A stretch of 44,549 bases of DNA from JBOGHU01 sp050742255 (GCA_050742255.1 JBOGHU010000055.1:1-44549), one strand, 5' to 3'. Positions 1-7,534 are shown, numbered from the stretch's first letter. A program made the numbers and translations. The notes: generated from the sequence alone by a model not told the origin.

Positions 1-333
1 GGCCACCTCCGGCTCGGCCGCGGCCCAACCGCCCCCCGGCGAGCCTCCCCACGAGACGCCGGCGGCCACCGGCTCCCGGGCCACGGGCTGGCGCGCCACC
101 GGCTGGGGAGGGGTGAAGCCGGGCATCTCCTCCCCCGTCTCGCCCACCCGGGTGGCGACCACCAGCACGACGCCCGCCACCAGGCTGAGGAAGATGGAGA
201 TGTAGATGAGAGCAAGCCCCGAGCCGGCGATCAGGCCGACCACGAGCAGCACCGTCGCCAGCAGCACGAGTCCGAAGCTGATCAGTACGAGCACAAGGGC
301 CACCAATCCTGAACGTTCCCGGAACCGCCCCAT
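1..333 (-). CDS. Two-helix membrane protein, 3' end outside window (partial)
   Basis: An open frame starts at ATG 333 and runs off the left edge after 111 codons. It begins MGRFRERSG and is followed by two hydrophobic helices at about residues 10-33 and 38-58. A Pro/Gly/Ala-rich tail follows, with repeats such as PVARQPVAREPVA and then GGSPGGGWAAAEP. I do not recognise a family. It follows yggT after 98 bp, at the place where actinobacterial dcw clusters often carry further envelope or division genes such as divIVA, so a membrane-associated role at the division region is an inference from position only. No good ribosome binding site precedes the ATG. A promoter candidate lies just upstream. 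Confidence 0.6.
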   Translation of the reverse strand, partial: MGRFRERSGLVALVLVLISFGLVLLATVLLVVGLIAGSGLALIYISIFLSLVAGVVLVVATRVGETGEEMPGFTPPQPVARQPVAREPVAAGVSWGGSPGGGWAAAEPEVA

Positions 334-360
334 CCTAGGCCGAACGCTGCCGTCCTGACC

Positions 361-390
361 ATCGTTCCTGCCCGGCGACCGACGGGTCAA
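361..390 (-). promoter_or_regulatory. Candidate promoter for the partial membrane protein
   Basis: On the minus strand, TTGACC (390-385) is followed after 18 bp by AACGAT (366-361). This resembles a -35/-10 pair for a housekeeping sigma factor and lies about 28 bp before ATG 333. The -10 match is only partial, so this is a candidate. Confidence 0.3.
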
Positions 391-431
391 TCCCACGAGC
401 CGGGAACCGCCACCGATTTCATCGCGAGCGG

Positions 432-698
432 CTACAGCGAGCAGATGAGCGGCTGGAGCAGGAGCCGGATGCCGAAGATCACGATGATCGGGGAGAGGTC
501 GAGGCCCATCCCTCCCATACCGATGGGCGGGATGGCCCGACGGAGCGGGCCTAGCACCGGCTCGGTGATCGCGTAGAGGAACGAGAACACGCTCGCCATC
601 GCTCCGTCGGGCTGGATCGGGAACCAGCTCAGGATGATCCGGGCGAAGATCACCAGCAGATAGATGTTCGCCAGCGTGCAGAGGAGCCCACCGACCAT
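432..698 (-). CDS. yggT: YggT family membrane protein
   Basis: This 88-residue protein has two YggT-type transmembrane segments. The first, near residues 5-25, leads into ARIILSWFPIQPDG. The second, near residues 64-86, follows LGPLRRAIPPIGMGGMGLDLSP. The RxxLSWF and PLRR..P..GG.D.SP signatures are typical of the family. Family members are small integral membrane proteins encoded beside sepF and yggS in Gram-positive bacteria and cyanobacteria. They are linked to division or osmotic tolerance, but the biochemistry is unclear. The ATG at 698 lies 8 bp after the sepF stop, consistent with co-transcription. Confidence 0.9.
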   Translation of the reverse strand: MVGGLLCTLANIYLLVIFARIILSWFPIQPDGAMASVFSFLYAITEPVLGPLRRAIPPIGMGGMGLDLSPIIVIFGIRLLLQPLICSL

Positions 699-706
699 CT
701 CGCCGC

Positions 707-1228
707 CTACGTCGTTCGCTCGTGGAGTCGACGCTTCTCCTCGTCGGACACCTGCACGTTCGACGGGGTCAACAGGTACACCTGGTTCGTCACCCGGTCC
801 ATCTGGCCGTTCAGCCCGTAGCAGAGGCCGCTCGAGAAGTCGACCAGACGCCGCGACAGCTCCCTGTCGACACCCTGGAGGTTGACGATCACGGGGACCC
901 CGGCCATGAACTTGTCCGCCACCTCCTGGGCGTCGTTGAACGAGCCGGGCGACACCGCGAACGGCTTGGGGCTCGGAGGGGGCGCCAAGATCGGCCGCAC
1001 CACCCCGGTCCTCTGACGGGTCGGCGGCGGCGGCGGCTTCTCAGGCTCGGGCTCCCTCGCCACGGGCCGAACCGTACGCGTCGGCGGCTCAGCGGACTCC
1101 CGGGCCGGGTACCAGTACCCGCCCGGCGACTCAGGCTCCTCGACCATGTCGTACCCCTCGTACTCGTCGTACTCGTCATCGGGACCGAGTCCGAGATACA
1201 GCATGGCTCGGCGCCACATCGATGCCAT
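707..1228 (-). CDS. sepF: Cell division protein SepF
   Basis: SepF is the membrane anchor and bundler of FtsZ in Gram-positives and Actinobacteria. The start chosen here is ATG 1228 (MASMWRRAMLYLGLG), which gives 173 residues and is preceded by AAGGAGG at 9 bp spacing. The open frame extends upstream, but that part lies over the yggS 3' end. The N-terminal amphipathic membrane-binding helix (MWRRAMLYLGLG) is followed by an acidic DDEYDEYEGYD stretch, a proline-rich linker and the C-terminal SepF core. Core motifs seen include DAQEVADKF, VPVIVNLQ, RRLVDFSSGLCYGL and VYLLTPSNVQVS. It sits 25 bp after the repaired yggS stop and 8 bp before yggT. A partner for the FtsZ encoded upstream in the same operon is expected. 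Confidence 0.95.
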   Translation of the reverse strand: MASMWRRAMLYLGLGPDDEYDEYEGYDMVEEPESPGGYWYPARESAEPPTRTVRPVAREPEPEKPPPPPTRQRTGVVRPILAPPPSPKPFAVSPGSFNDAQEVADKFMAGVPVIVNLQGVDRELSRRLVDFSSGLCYGLNGQMDRVTNQVYLLTPSNVQVSDEEKRRLHERTT

Positions 1229-1253
1229 CGCAGGAAACCTCCTTGTCTCGAAG

Positions 1254-1933
1254 CTAGTTTCCCATCCCGGCCACGCCAGAACGTGGACCGGGGCGCGGCC
1301 CGAACAAAGCGGTTCCCACTCGCACCATGGTGGAGCCCTCCTCGACGGCCATTTCAAGATCTCCGCTCATCCCCATCGAGCGGACCGCCAGCCCCAGGCG
1401 GTCGGCGAGCCGGCGCAACGTGCGGTAGGCCTCCCGGGTGAGATCGGGTCGACGAGGGATCCCATGGCCATGAGCCCCACCACCTCCACGCCGGCATCGC
1501 CCAGGCGCGCCACCAGGTCCGGGACCTCACCGGGCCGGCAACCGCTCCGTCGAGGCGTACCGGTGACGTCGAGCTGCACGAGCGCTGTCGATCCCGGCGC
1601 CCAGCGCCGCAGCTCGGGCACCAGCGCCGCCCGGTCGATGCTCTGCCACACCGAGACCGCCCCTCCGATCATCCGGACCTTGTTCGACTGCAGGCGCCCG
1701 ATGAAGTGCCAGCGAACGTCGGCCCCGTCCAGCGTCGACGCCTTGCCCGCCAGCTCCTGGGCGTAGCTCTCCCCGACATCACGAAGCCCGGCCCCCACCG
1801 CCGCGGCGACCGCCTCGGGACCGAAGCCCTTGGTGACGGCCACGACCGCGACCTCCCCCGGCGTGCCGCCGGCGGCGGCGATCCGCTCCCTGACCACCGC
1901 GATCTGCTCCCCCACCCGGTCGGGGGTGATCAC
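1254..1933 (-). pseudogene. yggS: PLP homeostasis protein YggS (PROSC family), frameshifted as read
   Basis: This is a pyridoxal-phosphate-binding alanine-racemase-like barrel protein of the YggS/PROSC family, which balances free PLP in the cytosol. The frame from GTG 1933 shows VAVTKGFG with the PLP lysine, GESYAQEL and WHFIGRLQSNKVR. After VVGLMAMGSLVDP it becomes nonsense and stops at 1367. The +1 frame continues the family sequence exactly (REAYRTLRRLADRLGL, then MGMSGDLEMAV and STMVRVGTALFG) to TAG 1256-1254. One base appears missing in the GGG run at 1446-1448 (GACCCCGATC expected on the minus strand). Restoring it gives 226 residues, the normal family length, ending 25 bp before the sepF start. 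The GTG start overlaps the pgeF stop in GTGA. It is either a sequencing or assembly error or a recent lesion. Confidence 0.85.
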
Positions 1934-2643
1934 TTCTCCAGCCAGGCCACCGCCGCCTGTCGCTGCCGGTCACCCCGGGCCCGCCACGACCAGTGGTCGG
2001 GGGAGCACGTCGTGCACACCGCCACGTCCTCCACGACATCCACCCCCGCCTTGCGCAGGGCCGCCGACGCCGCCCCGGCGACGTTGAGGGACGCCGTGCC
2101 CCGTGTCGTGCGCCCCCTCGCCGGAGGGCCCAGGGCGCGCACCACCGCATCGAGGTCGCCGGCGCCGAACTCGTAGCACCCCGACCGGATGCAGGGCCCG
2201 ATGACGGCTCGGATCGACTCCGACCCGAGCGACCGCATGGCCTGGACCGATGCCTCGATCACACCGTCCACCAGCCCTCGCCAGCCGGCGTGGACCACGC
2301 CGACCGCGGCCTCGCCCAACAGCACCACGGGCGCGCAGTCGGCGGCCTGCACCGCCAGCACGGCCTGCGGCACCGCCGTCACCGAGGCGTCGGCGCAGGC
2401 GCCGGCGTGCTCGCCCGGCTCGGTCACGGTGACCACCCCGGCCCCGTGGACCTGCCGCAACCAGGTCCACGGCATGTCCGCCACCGCCCGGCGCCGGTCC
2501 TCCACCCATTCCGCGCCGGCCGCCAGGTCCCCCTCCCGCCGGCCCGTGAACCGGTGGCGGAGGCGGCACGCCGAGAGCGCCCGCGGATGGCTACTTGAGG
2601 AAGGAGGGGACATCGAACTCGTCGTCGCGATCGAGCTCCTCAT
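1930..2643 (-). CDS. pgeF: PgeF/YfiH family multicopper-oxidase-like (laccase domain) protein
   Basis: PgeF (YfiH) proteins are metal-binding cytosolic enzymes. In E. coli PgeF corrects misincorporated amino acids in UDP-MurNAc-peptide precursors, and related proteins act on purine nucleosides. Signature segments are RQVHGAGVV, VQAADCAPVVLL, GVVHAGWRGLVDG and IGPCIRSGCYEFG, containing the conserved His, Cys and His metal ligands. The start is uncertain. ATG 2643 has AGGAGG 6 bp upstream but overlaps the ftsZ 3' end by 53 bp, while ATG 2613 overlaps by 23 bp. No ATG, GTG or TTG exists in frame after the ftsZ stop before the family homology begins. The stop overlaps the yggS GTG. Its place between ftsZ and yggS is the usual actinobacterial order. 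Confidence 0.92.
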   Translation of the reverse strand: MRSSIATTSSMSPPSSSSHPRALSACRLRHRFTGRREGDLAAGAEWVEDRRRAVADMPWTWLRQVHGAGVVTVTEPGEHAGACADASVTAVPQAVLAVQAADCAPVVLLGEAAVGVVHAGWRGLVDGVIEASVQAMRSLGSESIRAVIGPCIRSGCYEFGAGDLDAVVRALGPPARGRTTRGTASLNVAGAASAALRKAGVDVVEDVAVCTTCSPDHWSWRARGDRQRQAAVAWLEK

Positions 2644-3670
2644 CGAAGTCCTCCTGTCCGGCGTGAACCCCCGAGAGCGACGACAGACGGCTCGCGTCGA
2701 CGTGTGCCCACCCCTCGTCCCAGCGGTCGAAGCCGGCAGCGATGACGGTGACCCGGATGTCGTCCCCCATGCTCTCGTCGATGACCGCGCCGAAGATTAT
2801 GTTGGCGTCGGGGTGAGCCACGCCGTGGATGACCTCAGCCGCCTCGTTGACCTCGAACAGGCCGACGTCGCTCCCGCCCGTGATGCTCAGCAGGATGCCC
2901 AGCGCCCCTTCGATCGAGCCCTCGAGCAGCGAGCTGGTCGTGGCCGAGCGGGCCGCGGTCACCGCCCGACCCTCCCCGGAGCCGTACCCGATGCCCATCA
3001 GGGCCGAGCCGCCGTTCATCATCACCGTCTTCACGTCCGCGAAGTCGGTGTTGATGAGCCCGGGCGTGGTGATGAGGTCGGTGATGCCCTGCACGCCTTG
3101 GAGCAGCACCTCGTCGGCCATCTTGAAGGCGTTGATCACCGATGTCTTCTCGTTCGACACCGTCAGCAGCCGGTCGTTCGGGATCACGATCAGGGTGTCG
3201 ACCTGCTCCTTGAGGTTGGCGATCCCCTGCTCGGCCTGGACCGACCGCCGACGCCCCTCGAACGCGAACGGCCGCGTCACCACGCCGATCGTCAGCGCCC
3301 CCAGGCCCCGTGCGATCTGGGCGACCACCGGCGCACCGCCGGTGCCGGTGCCTCCCCCCTTGCCGGCGGTGACGAACACCATGTCCGCGCCCTGCAGGGC
3401 CGCCTCGATCTCCGCCCGGTGGTCCTCGGTCGCCTGCCGCCCCACCTCGGGGTCGCTCCCCGCGCCCAGCCCCCGGGTCACGTCCTGGCCGATGTCAAGC
3501 TTCAGCTCGGCGTCGCTCATCAGCAGCGCCTGGGCGTCGGTGTTGATCCCGACGAACTCGACTCCCTTCAAGCCGGCATCGATCATGCGGTTCACGGCGT
3601 TGACGCCCCCGCCACCGATCCCGACGACCTTGATGACCGCCAGATAGTTCTGCAGGTTCTTCCGGGCCAT
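2591..3670 (-). CDS. ftsZ: Cell division GTPase FtsZ
   Basis: FtsZ is the tubulin-like GTPase that forms the Z ring. The protein has 359 residues. It shows VVGIGGGGVNAVNRMI near residue 15, the tubulin signature GKGGGTGTGGAPVVA, the T7 synergy loop with NTDFADVKTVM, and the C-terminal interaction peptide (DDEFDVPSFLK, bearing the VPSFL core). ATG 3670 has GGAGG 9 bp upstream. It is preceded by a 304-bp leader with repeats and a palindrome instead of the usual ftsQ. Downstream, pgeF, yggS, sepF and yggT follow almost without gaps, so FtsZ, its anchor SepF and YggT probably share a transcript. The linker between the globular core and the tail peptide is short and acidic. Confidence 0.99.
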   Translation of the reverse strand: MARKNLQNYLAVIKVVGIGGGGVNAVNRMIDAGLKGVEFVGINTDAQALLMSDAELKLDIGQDVTRGLGAGSDPEVGRQATEDHRAEIEAALQGADMVFVTAGKGGGTGTGGAPVVAQIARGLGALTIGVVTRPFAFEGRRRSVQAEQGIANLKEQVDTLIVIPNDRLLTVSNEKTSVINAFKMADEVLLQGVQGITDLITTPGLINTDFADVKTVMMNGGSALMGIGYGSGEGRAVTAARSATTSSLLEGSIEGALGILLSITGGSDVGLFEVNEAAEVIHGVAHPDANIIFGAVIDESMGDDIRVTVIAAGFDRWDEGWAHVDASRLSSLSGVHAGQEDFDEELDRDDEFDVPSFLK

Positions 3671-3708
3671 GTGACCTGTCCTCCTCCTCCGGGCTCGCCC
3701 GGTGGGTT

Positions 3709-3772
3709 CAATTCACCGAAAGTGCAATTCACCGAAAGTGCAAGTCATCCCAAGTGAAAGTCACCGAAAGCG
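3709..3772 (+). repeat. Four tandem 16-bp repeats in the ftsZ leader
   Basis: Four head-to-tail units lie at 3709-3724, 3725-3740, 3741-3756 and 3757-3772. The first two are identical (CAATTCACCGAAAGTG). The third (CAAGTCATCCCAAGTG) and fourth (AAAGTCACCGAAAGCG) are diverged. The block ends 39 bp before the ftsZ ATG on its upstream side. It is markedly less GC-rich than its surroundings. A protein-binding array or a leader-RNA element are both possible. I know of no described match. Confidence 0.85.
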
Positions 3773-3812
3773 CGACTAACCGGGTGGGCCGTCCTGACCC
3801 GGGGGCCCGGTA

Positions 3813-3833
3813 TCGACCTCAAGTTGAGGTCGA
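3813..3833. promoter_or_regulatory. Perfect palindrome upstream of ftsZ, MerR-type operator candidate
   Basis: Arms TCGACCTCAA and TTGAGGTCGA flank a single central G, a perfect 10-bp inverted repeat. The ACCTCAA...TTGAGGT core resembles operators of MerR-family regulators such as the SoxR box. In Corynebacterium glutamicum the MerR-type protein FtsR (Rv1828 family) activates ftsZ, so an FtsR-like site is a reasonable inference. I cannot confirm the exact FtsR consensus here. Confidence 0.55.
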
Positions 3834-3848
3834 GAGTTATGTAAACCT

Positions 3849-3874
3849 CTCGTTGTAGTACAGACTGTAACGAG
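3849..3874. repeat. Second inverted repeat in the murB-ftsZ gap
   Basis: CTCGTT (3849-3854) and AACGAG (3869-3874) enclose a perfect inner palindrome, TACAG-A-CTGTA (3859-3869). It lies 15 bp from the 3813-3833 palindrome, in the AT-richer part of the gap (about 3810-3880). That part probably holds the ftsZ promoter, although I see no convincing -35/-10 pair. The rest of the gap (3875-3974) shows no ORF. Confidence 0.45.
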
Positions 3875-3974
3875 CAGCCTCGGCCCCGTCAAGAAGGTCG
3901 CCCACATTTCCCCCGAACCAGGCCCAACCGCGGCGATCTTCTCGCCCGGCGACCTTCCGGTAAAACCCTCACTC

Positions 3975-4928
3975 TCAAGACAAGGTTTCTTTATCGAACC
4001 CGATGAGCTGCACCTCGGGCTCCAACCACACCCCGGTCACCTCCTGGACCCGGGCCTGCACCACCCCCATCACCCACCTGACGTCGTCCGCCGACCCGTC
4101 GGGATCGACCTGGATGAAGTTGGCGTGCTTGGTCGACACGGCGGCGCTGCCCCGCCGCAGGCCCTTGCACCCGGCCCGCTCCACCAGGCCGCCGGCCGCG
4201 TCACCGGGCGGGTTGGTGAACACCGACCCGGCATTCTGGCCTCCCGGCTGGTGCTCCCGCCGCCATCGCACGATCTCGCCCATCTTTCGGCTGGCGGCTC
4301 CGGTGTCGCCGGCGGGCAGGCCCAGCTCCGCCCAGACCACCACCTGGCTGGGCGTCACCGCCGACCTCCGATAGCCGAGCTCCAGGTCCTCCGCCGCCAC
4401 CACCTCGTCGCGTCCCCATCGCAGGTCGACCAGCCGGGCCCGCAGCAGGGTCGCCGCCATGTCCGAGCCGTGGCCGCCGGCGTTCATGCGCACCGCGCCT
4501 CCGATCGACCCCGGCACCCCGACCGCCCACTCCATCCCCCCCAACCCGCACGCCGCCGTGCGCCGGGCCAGCACCGGCAGCGCGACCGAGCCCCCGGCAC
4601 GCACGAGCCCCCCGTCGACCTCGATGGCGGCGAAGCCCTCACCGAGCCCCACTGCCAGGCCCCCGAACCCACGGTCGGACACCAGCAGGTTGGAGCCCCG
4701 CCCCACCACCAGGACCGCCACGCCGCTGGCCGCCACTGCCGACGCCGCCTCGGTCAGGTCGCTCTCGCCCACCACCTCCACGCACAGCGCCGCCCGGCCG
4801 CCGACCCGGAAGGTCGTCCGTGGTCCCAGCGGCTCCTCCCGTCGAGCCCGCCGTCCCAGCACCTCGGCAGCCACCGCGACACCGCCCGACCCGCTCACCC
4901 CTGACCCGCTCACCCCTGACCCGGTCAC
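3975..4928 (-). CDS. murB: UDP-N-acetylmuramate dehydrogenase MurB
   Basis: MurB is a cytosolic FAD enzyme that reduces UDP-GlcNAc-enolpyruvate to UDP-MurNAc with NADPH. The FAD-binding segment has PLGPRTTFRVGGRA, VLVVGRGSNLLVSD and VPGSIGGAVRMNAGGHG. The substrate domain has GQNAGSVFTNPP with the catalytic serine and, near the C-terminus, EPEVQLIG with the catalytic glutamate. The start chosen is GTG 4928, which overlaps the murC stop (GTGA) and gives 317 residues. Upstream in-frame codons lie inside murC. The first residues are a Gly/Ser repeat made by 15-bp tandem repeats, so two further in-frame GTG starts (4913 and 4898) are possible. ftsQ, which normally follows, is absent. Confidence 0.95.
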   Translation of the reverse strand: MTGSGVSGSGVSGSGGVAVAAEVLGRRARREEPLGPRTTFRVGGRAALCVEVVGESDLTEAASAVAASGVAVLVVGRGSNLLVSDRGFGGLAVGLGEGFAAIEVDGGLVRAGGSVALPVLARRTAACGLGGMEWAVGVPGSIGGAVRMNAGGHGSDMAATLLRARLVDLRWGRDEVVAAEDLELGYRRSAVTPSQVVVWAELGLPAGDTGAASRKMGEIVRWRREHQPGGQNAGSVFTNPPGDAAGGLVERAGCKGLRRGSAAVSTKHANFIQVDPDGSADDVRWVMGVVQARVQEVTGVWLEPEVQLIGFDKETLS

Positions 4929-4930
4929 CG
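4890..4930 (-). repeat. 15-bp tandem repeat carrying the murB start codon
   Basis: Two exact units (4890-4904 and 4905-4919) and a partial third unit cover the murC/murB junction. Each unit holds an in-frame GTG followed by codons for SGSG, so the candidate start codon is present three times in one reading frame (4928, 4913, 4898). Confidence 0.75.
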
Positions 4931-6313
4931 TGGCCGCTCCTCCACCAGCGCCTTGAGCTGGTCGGGCAGGCTCGTCAGGTCGCCGGCGCCCAGGGTCAGG
5001 CACAGGTCGCCGGCCCGGAGCTCGCCACCCAGGTACGCCACCAGGTCGTGCTGTGACGGGAGCCAGGCCACGCGCTTACCGGGAAGCGCGTCGAGGACAG
5101 CGTCGACGATCAGCTTCCCGGTCACCCCCGGGAGCGGATCCTGGCCGGCGGGGTAGACCTCGGTGACTGCCACCACGTCGGCGTCGGCGAACGCCGGACC
5201 GAAGTCCCGCCACAGGGCGGCGGTCCTGGTGTAGCGGTGCGGCTGGAAGGCGCAGACCACCCGCCGCCACCCCCCCTGGCGGGCCGCCGCCAGCGACGCC
5301 GCCACCTCGGTCGGCAGATGGGCGTACTCGTCGACGAAGGTCACGCCCCCGGCGACACCCCGCCGCTCGAACCGCCGGGCCACGCCCTCGAACCGGCCCA
5401 GGGCTGCGACCGCGACGTCGAACCGCTCGCCCAGGGCCAGGGCCGACACGATGGCGGCGGCGGCGTTGCGAGCGTTGTGCAGCCCTGGCAGCGACACCCG
5501 GGCCGAGCCCAGCTCCACGCCGCGGTGCGAGACGGTGAAGGTCACCCCGTCGCGGTCCGACCGTACCCGGTCCAGTCGGTACTCGGCCGACTCGCTCGTC
5601 CCGTAGGTGCGGCACGGCGTCTCCCTCGCCAGCTCGGCGGCGCCGGCATCGTCGATGCAGACCACCCGGGGCCCCGGTGCCGAGGCCAGGAAGCTCCCGA
5701 AGGCGCCCAACAGGGCCCGGTAGCTGCCGTGGTAGTCGAGGTGGTCGGGCTCGACGCTGGTCACCACCACGCCCTCGGCACCGAGCTCCACGAAGGTGCC
5801 GTCGCTCTCGTCCGCCTCCACGACGAACCACTCCCCCCCGCCCCAGGACGCACCGTCGCCCAACCCGCTCACCTCGCCACCGACGAGGAAGGAGGGCTCG
5901 CGACCCGCCTCCACGAGCACCCACGCCAGCATGGCCGTGGTGGTCGTCTTCCCGTGGGTGCCGCCCACGGCGATCGTGCGGCGGGTGGCGCAGATCGCTC
6001 CGAGGACCTCGGCTCTGCGAAGGACGGGCCGACCGGCGGCACGGGCAGCCCTGATCTCAGGATCGTCGGCGGGCACGGCGCTCGAGGCGGTCACCACCTC
6101 GGCACCCATGGCCCGCTCCGGGGCGTGCCCGATCCACACCTCGATCCCGTGGTCGCGGAGGCGGTCGAGGCGAGCCGTGCCCACCACGTCGCTGCCCGAC
6201 ACGTGATGGCCCATGGCGGCCAGCACCGTCGCCAAGGCGCTCATGCCCGAGCCGCCGGCGCCCACCACGTGGATGCGCCTGGGCCTCGCCAGGTCGAGCG
6301 TCACTGCTGCCAC
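4925..6313 (-). CDS. murC: UDP-N-acetylmuramate--L-alanine ligase MurC
   Basis: MurC adds L-alanine to UDP-MurNAc, the first stem-peptide step. The Rossmann N-domain starts with RRIHVVGAGGSGMSALA. The ATP P-loop is GGTHGKTTTTAMLAWVL. Other Mur-ligase motifs are FVVEADESDGTF, EPDHLDYHGS, HNARNAAAAI and FVDEYAHLPTEV, and the C-terminal domain has AFQPHRYTRT. It has 462 residues, the usual length. The start is GTG 6313; no in-frame ATG lies near it. It is divergent from murG across 102 bp, so it probably has its own promoter, unlike standard clusters where murG precedes murC on the same strand. It is translationally coupled to murB. Confidence 0.96.
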   Translation of the reverse strand: MAAVTLDLARPRRIHVVGAGGSGMSALATVLAAMGHHVSGSDVVGTARLDRLRDHGIEVWIGHAPERAMGAEVVTASSAVPADDPEIRAARAAGRPVLRRAEVLGAICATRRTIAVGGTHGKTTTTAMLAWVLVEAGREPSFLVGGEVSGLGDGASWGGGEWFVVEADESDGTFVELGAEGVVVTSVEPDHLDYHGSYRALLGAFGSFLASAPGPRVVCIDDAGAAELARETPCRTYGTSESAEYRLDRVRSDRDGVTFTVSHRGVELGSARVSLPGLHNARNAAAAIVSALALGERFDVAVAALGRFEGVARRFERRGVAGGVTFVDEYAHLPTEVAASLAAARQGGWRRVVCAFQPHRYTRTAALWRDFGPAFADADVVAVTEVYPAGQDPLPGVTGKLIVDAVLDALPGKRVAWLPSQHDLVAYLGGELRAGDLCLTLGAGDLTSLPDQLKALVEERPR

Positions 6314-6415
6314 GGCCGTCCCCCCTGGGCGGGAGCCCTCCTGGTCCGGCGGAGGCTACCGGGTCGGCCGCCACGTGTTGCGGCGATTGGGACCGCCCAC
6401 CAGACTGCCAGGGTC

Positions 6416-7534
6416 ATGGCGTCCGGCGATCCCTCTCTCGTGATCGCGGCCGGGGGCACCGGTGGGCACATCTACCCAGGCCTGGCCCTGGCTCGGGCCG
6501 TGTCCCGGGCCTCGCCCCGCGCCCGGGTCTCCTTCGTGGGGACCCGCCGGGGTCTCGAGCAGCGGGTCGTCCCCGGAGCCGGCTTCGAGCTCGACCTCCT
6601 CGACATGGTCCCCTTCGCCGGCTGGGGGCGGGTCACGCTCCCCGTGGCGCTGGTCAGGGCCTCGGTCCAGGCCCGCCGGGTCCTCCGCCGCCGCCGCGCC
6701 GGGGTGGCAGTGGGCATGGGCGGCTACACCACCGCGCCCCTTGTCACCGGCGCCCGCCTGGCCGGCGTCCCGTCGCTGGTCCACGAGTCCGGGGCCGTGC
6801 CCGGCCGCGCCAACCTGGTGGCGGCGCGCGTCTGCACCGGCGTGGCCACGGCCCTCCCCAGCGCCGCCGGTGCCTTCGGGCGATCGACCACGGTGCGCAA
6901 CGTGGGCATGCCCCTGGCGCCCGAGCTCGAGGCATTCGACCGTGAGCGGCTCCGTCCGTCGGCCCGCCGCGCCTGGCAGGTCAGTGACGCCACCACCCTG
7001 GTCCTGGTCATCGGCGGCAGCCAGGGGGCCGTCACCCTCAACCGCCTGGCCGTGGGGCTGGCCCGGCGCTGGCGGGGGCGGACCGACATCCGCATCCTCC
7101 TCAAGGCCGGGAGCGCACACCTCGACCGGGTGGCCGAGGAGCTCTCGGCCAGCGGCGCCGCCCACGTCGTCGAGGCCACCGCGTACATCGACCGGATGGA
7201 CCACGCCTACGCGGCCGCCGACGTGGCCGTGTGCCGGGCCGGCGCCGGCACGGTCGCCGAGCTGGCCGTGGTGGGGCTTCCCTCTGTCCTGGTCCCCTAC
7301 CCCCACGCGCCCCATGACCACCAGGCCCGCAACGCGTCCGACCTGGTCGCCGCCGGGGGGGCGGTCATGGTCCGCGACGCCGAGGCGACCCCCGAGATCG
7401 TCGGGCCCCTCCTCGAGGGCAGCCTCACCGACGGGGGCACCCTGGCCAGGATGCGCGCCGCCCTGACCTCGCTCGCCCGTCCCCGCGCCGCCGAGGAGCT
7501 GGCAGCCTGGGCCCTGGAGCTGGCGGCGGGGTGA
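6416..7534 (+). CDS. murG: MurG-family UDP-GlcNAc:lipid I glycosyltransferase, on the opposite strand to the cluster
   Basis: MurG adds GlcNAc to lipid I at the inner membrane face to make lipid II. Motifs in order are IAAGGTGGHIYPGLALA, VGMGGYTTAPLV, VHESGAVPGRANL, VIGGSQGAVTLN, VCRAGAGTVAELA and PYPHAPHDHQARNA. These match the GT28 family, and the length (372 residues) is normal. The usual HEQN motif reads HESG here. ATG 6416 is chosen because the homology begins right after it; the open frame extends far upstream, antisense to murC. The gene is transcribed away from murC and overlaps the next gene by GTGA. It is the only MurG in view, so it probably serves peptidoglycan synthesis. A paralogue acting with the two following sugar genes cannot be excluded. 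Confidence 0.9.
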   Translation: MASGDPSLVIAAGGTGGHIYPGLALARAVSRASPRARVSFVGTRRGLEQRVVPGAGFELDLLDMVPFAGWGRVTLPVALVRASVQARRVLRRRRAGVAVGMGGYTTAPLVTGARLAGVPSLVHESGAVPGRANLVAARVCTGVATALPSAAGAFGRSTTVRNVGMPLAPELEAFDRERLRPSARRAWQVSDATTLVLVIGGSQGAVTLNRLAVGLARRWRGRTDIRILLKAGSAHLDRVAEELSASGAAHVVEATAYIDRMDHAYAAADVAVCRAGAGTVAELAVVGLPSVLVPYPHAPHDHQARNASDLVAAGGAVMVRDAEATPEIVGPLLEGSLTDGGTLARMRAALTSLARPRAAEELAAWALELAAG

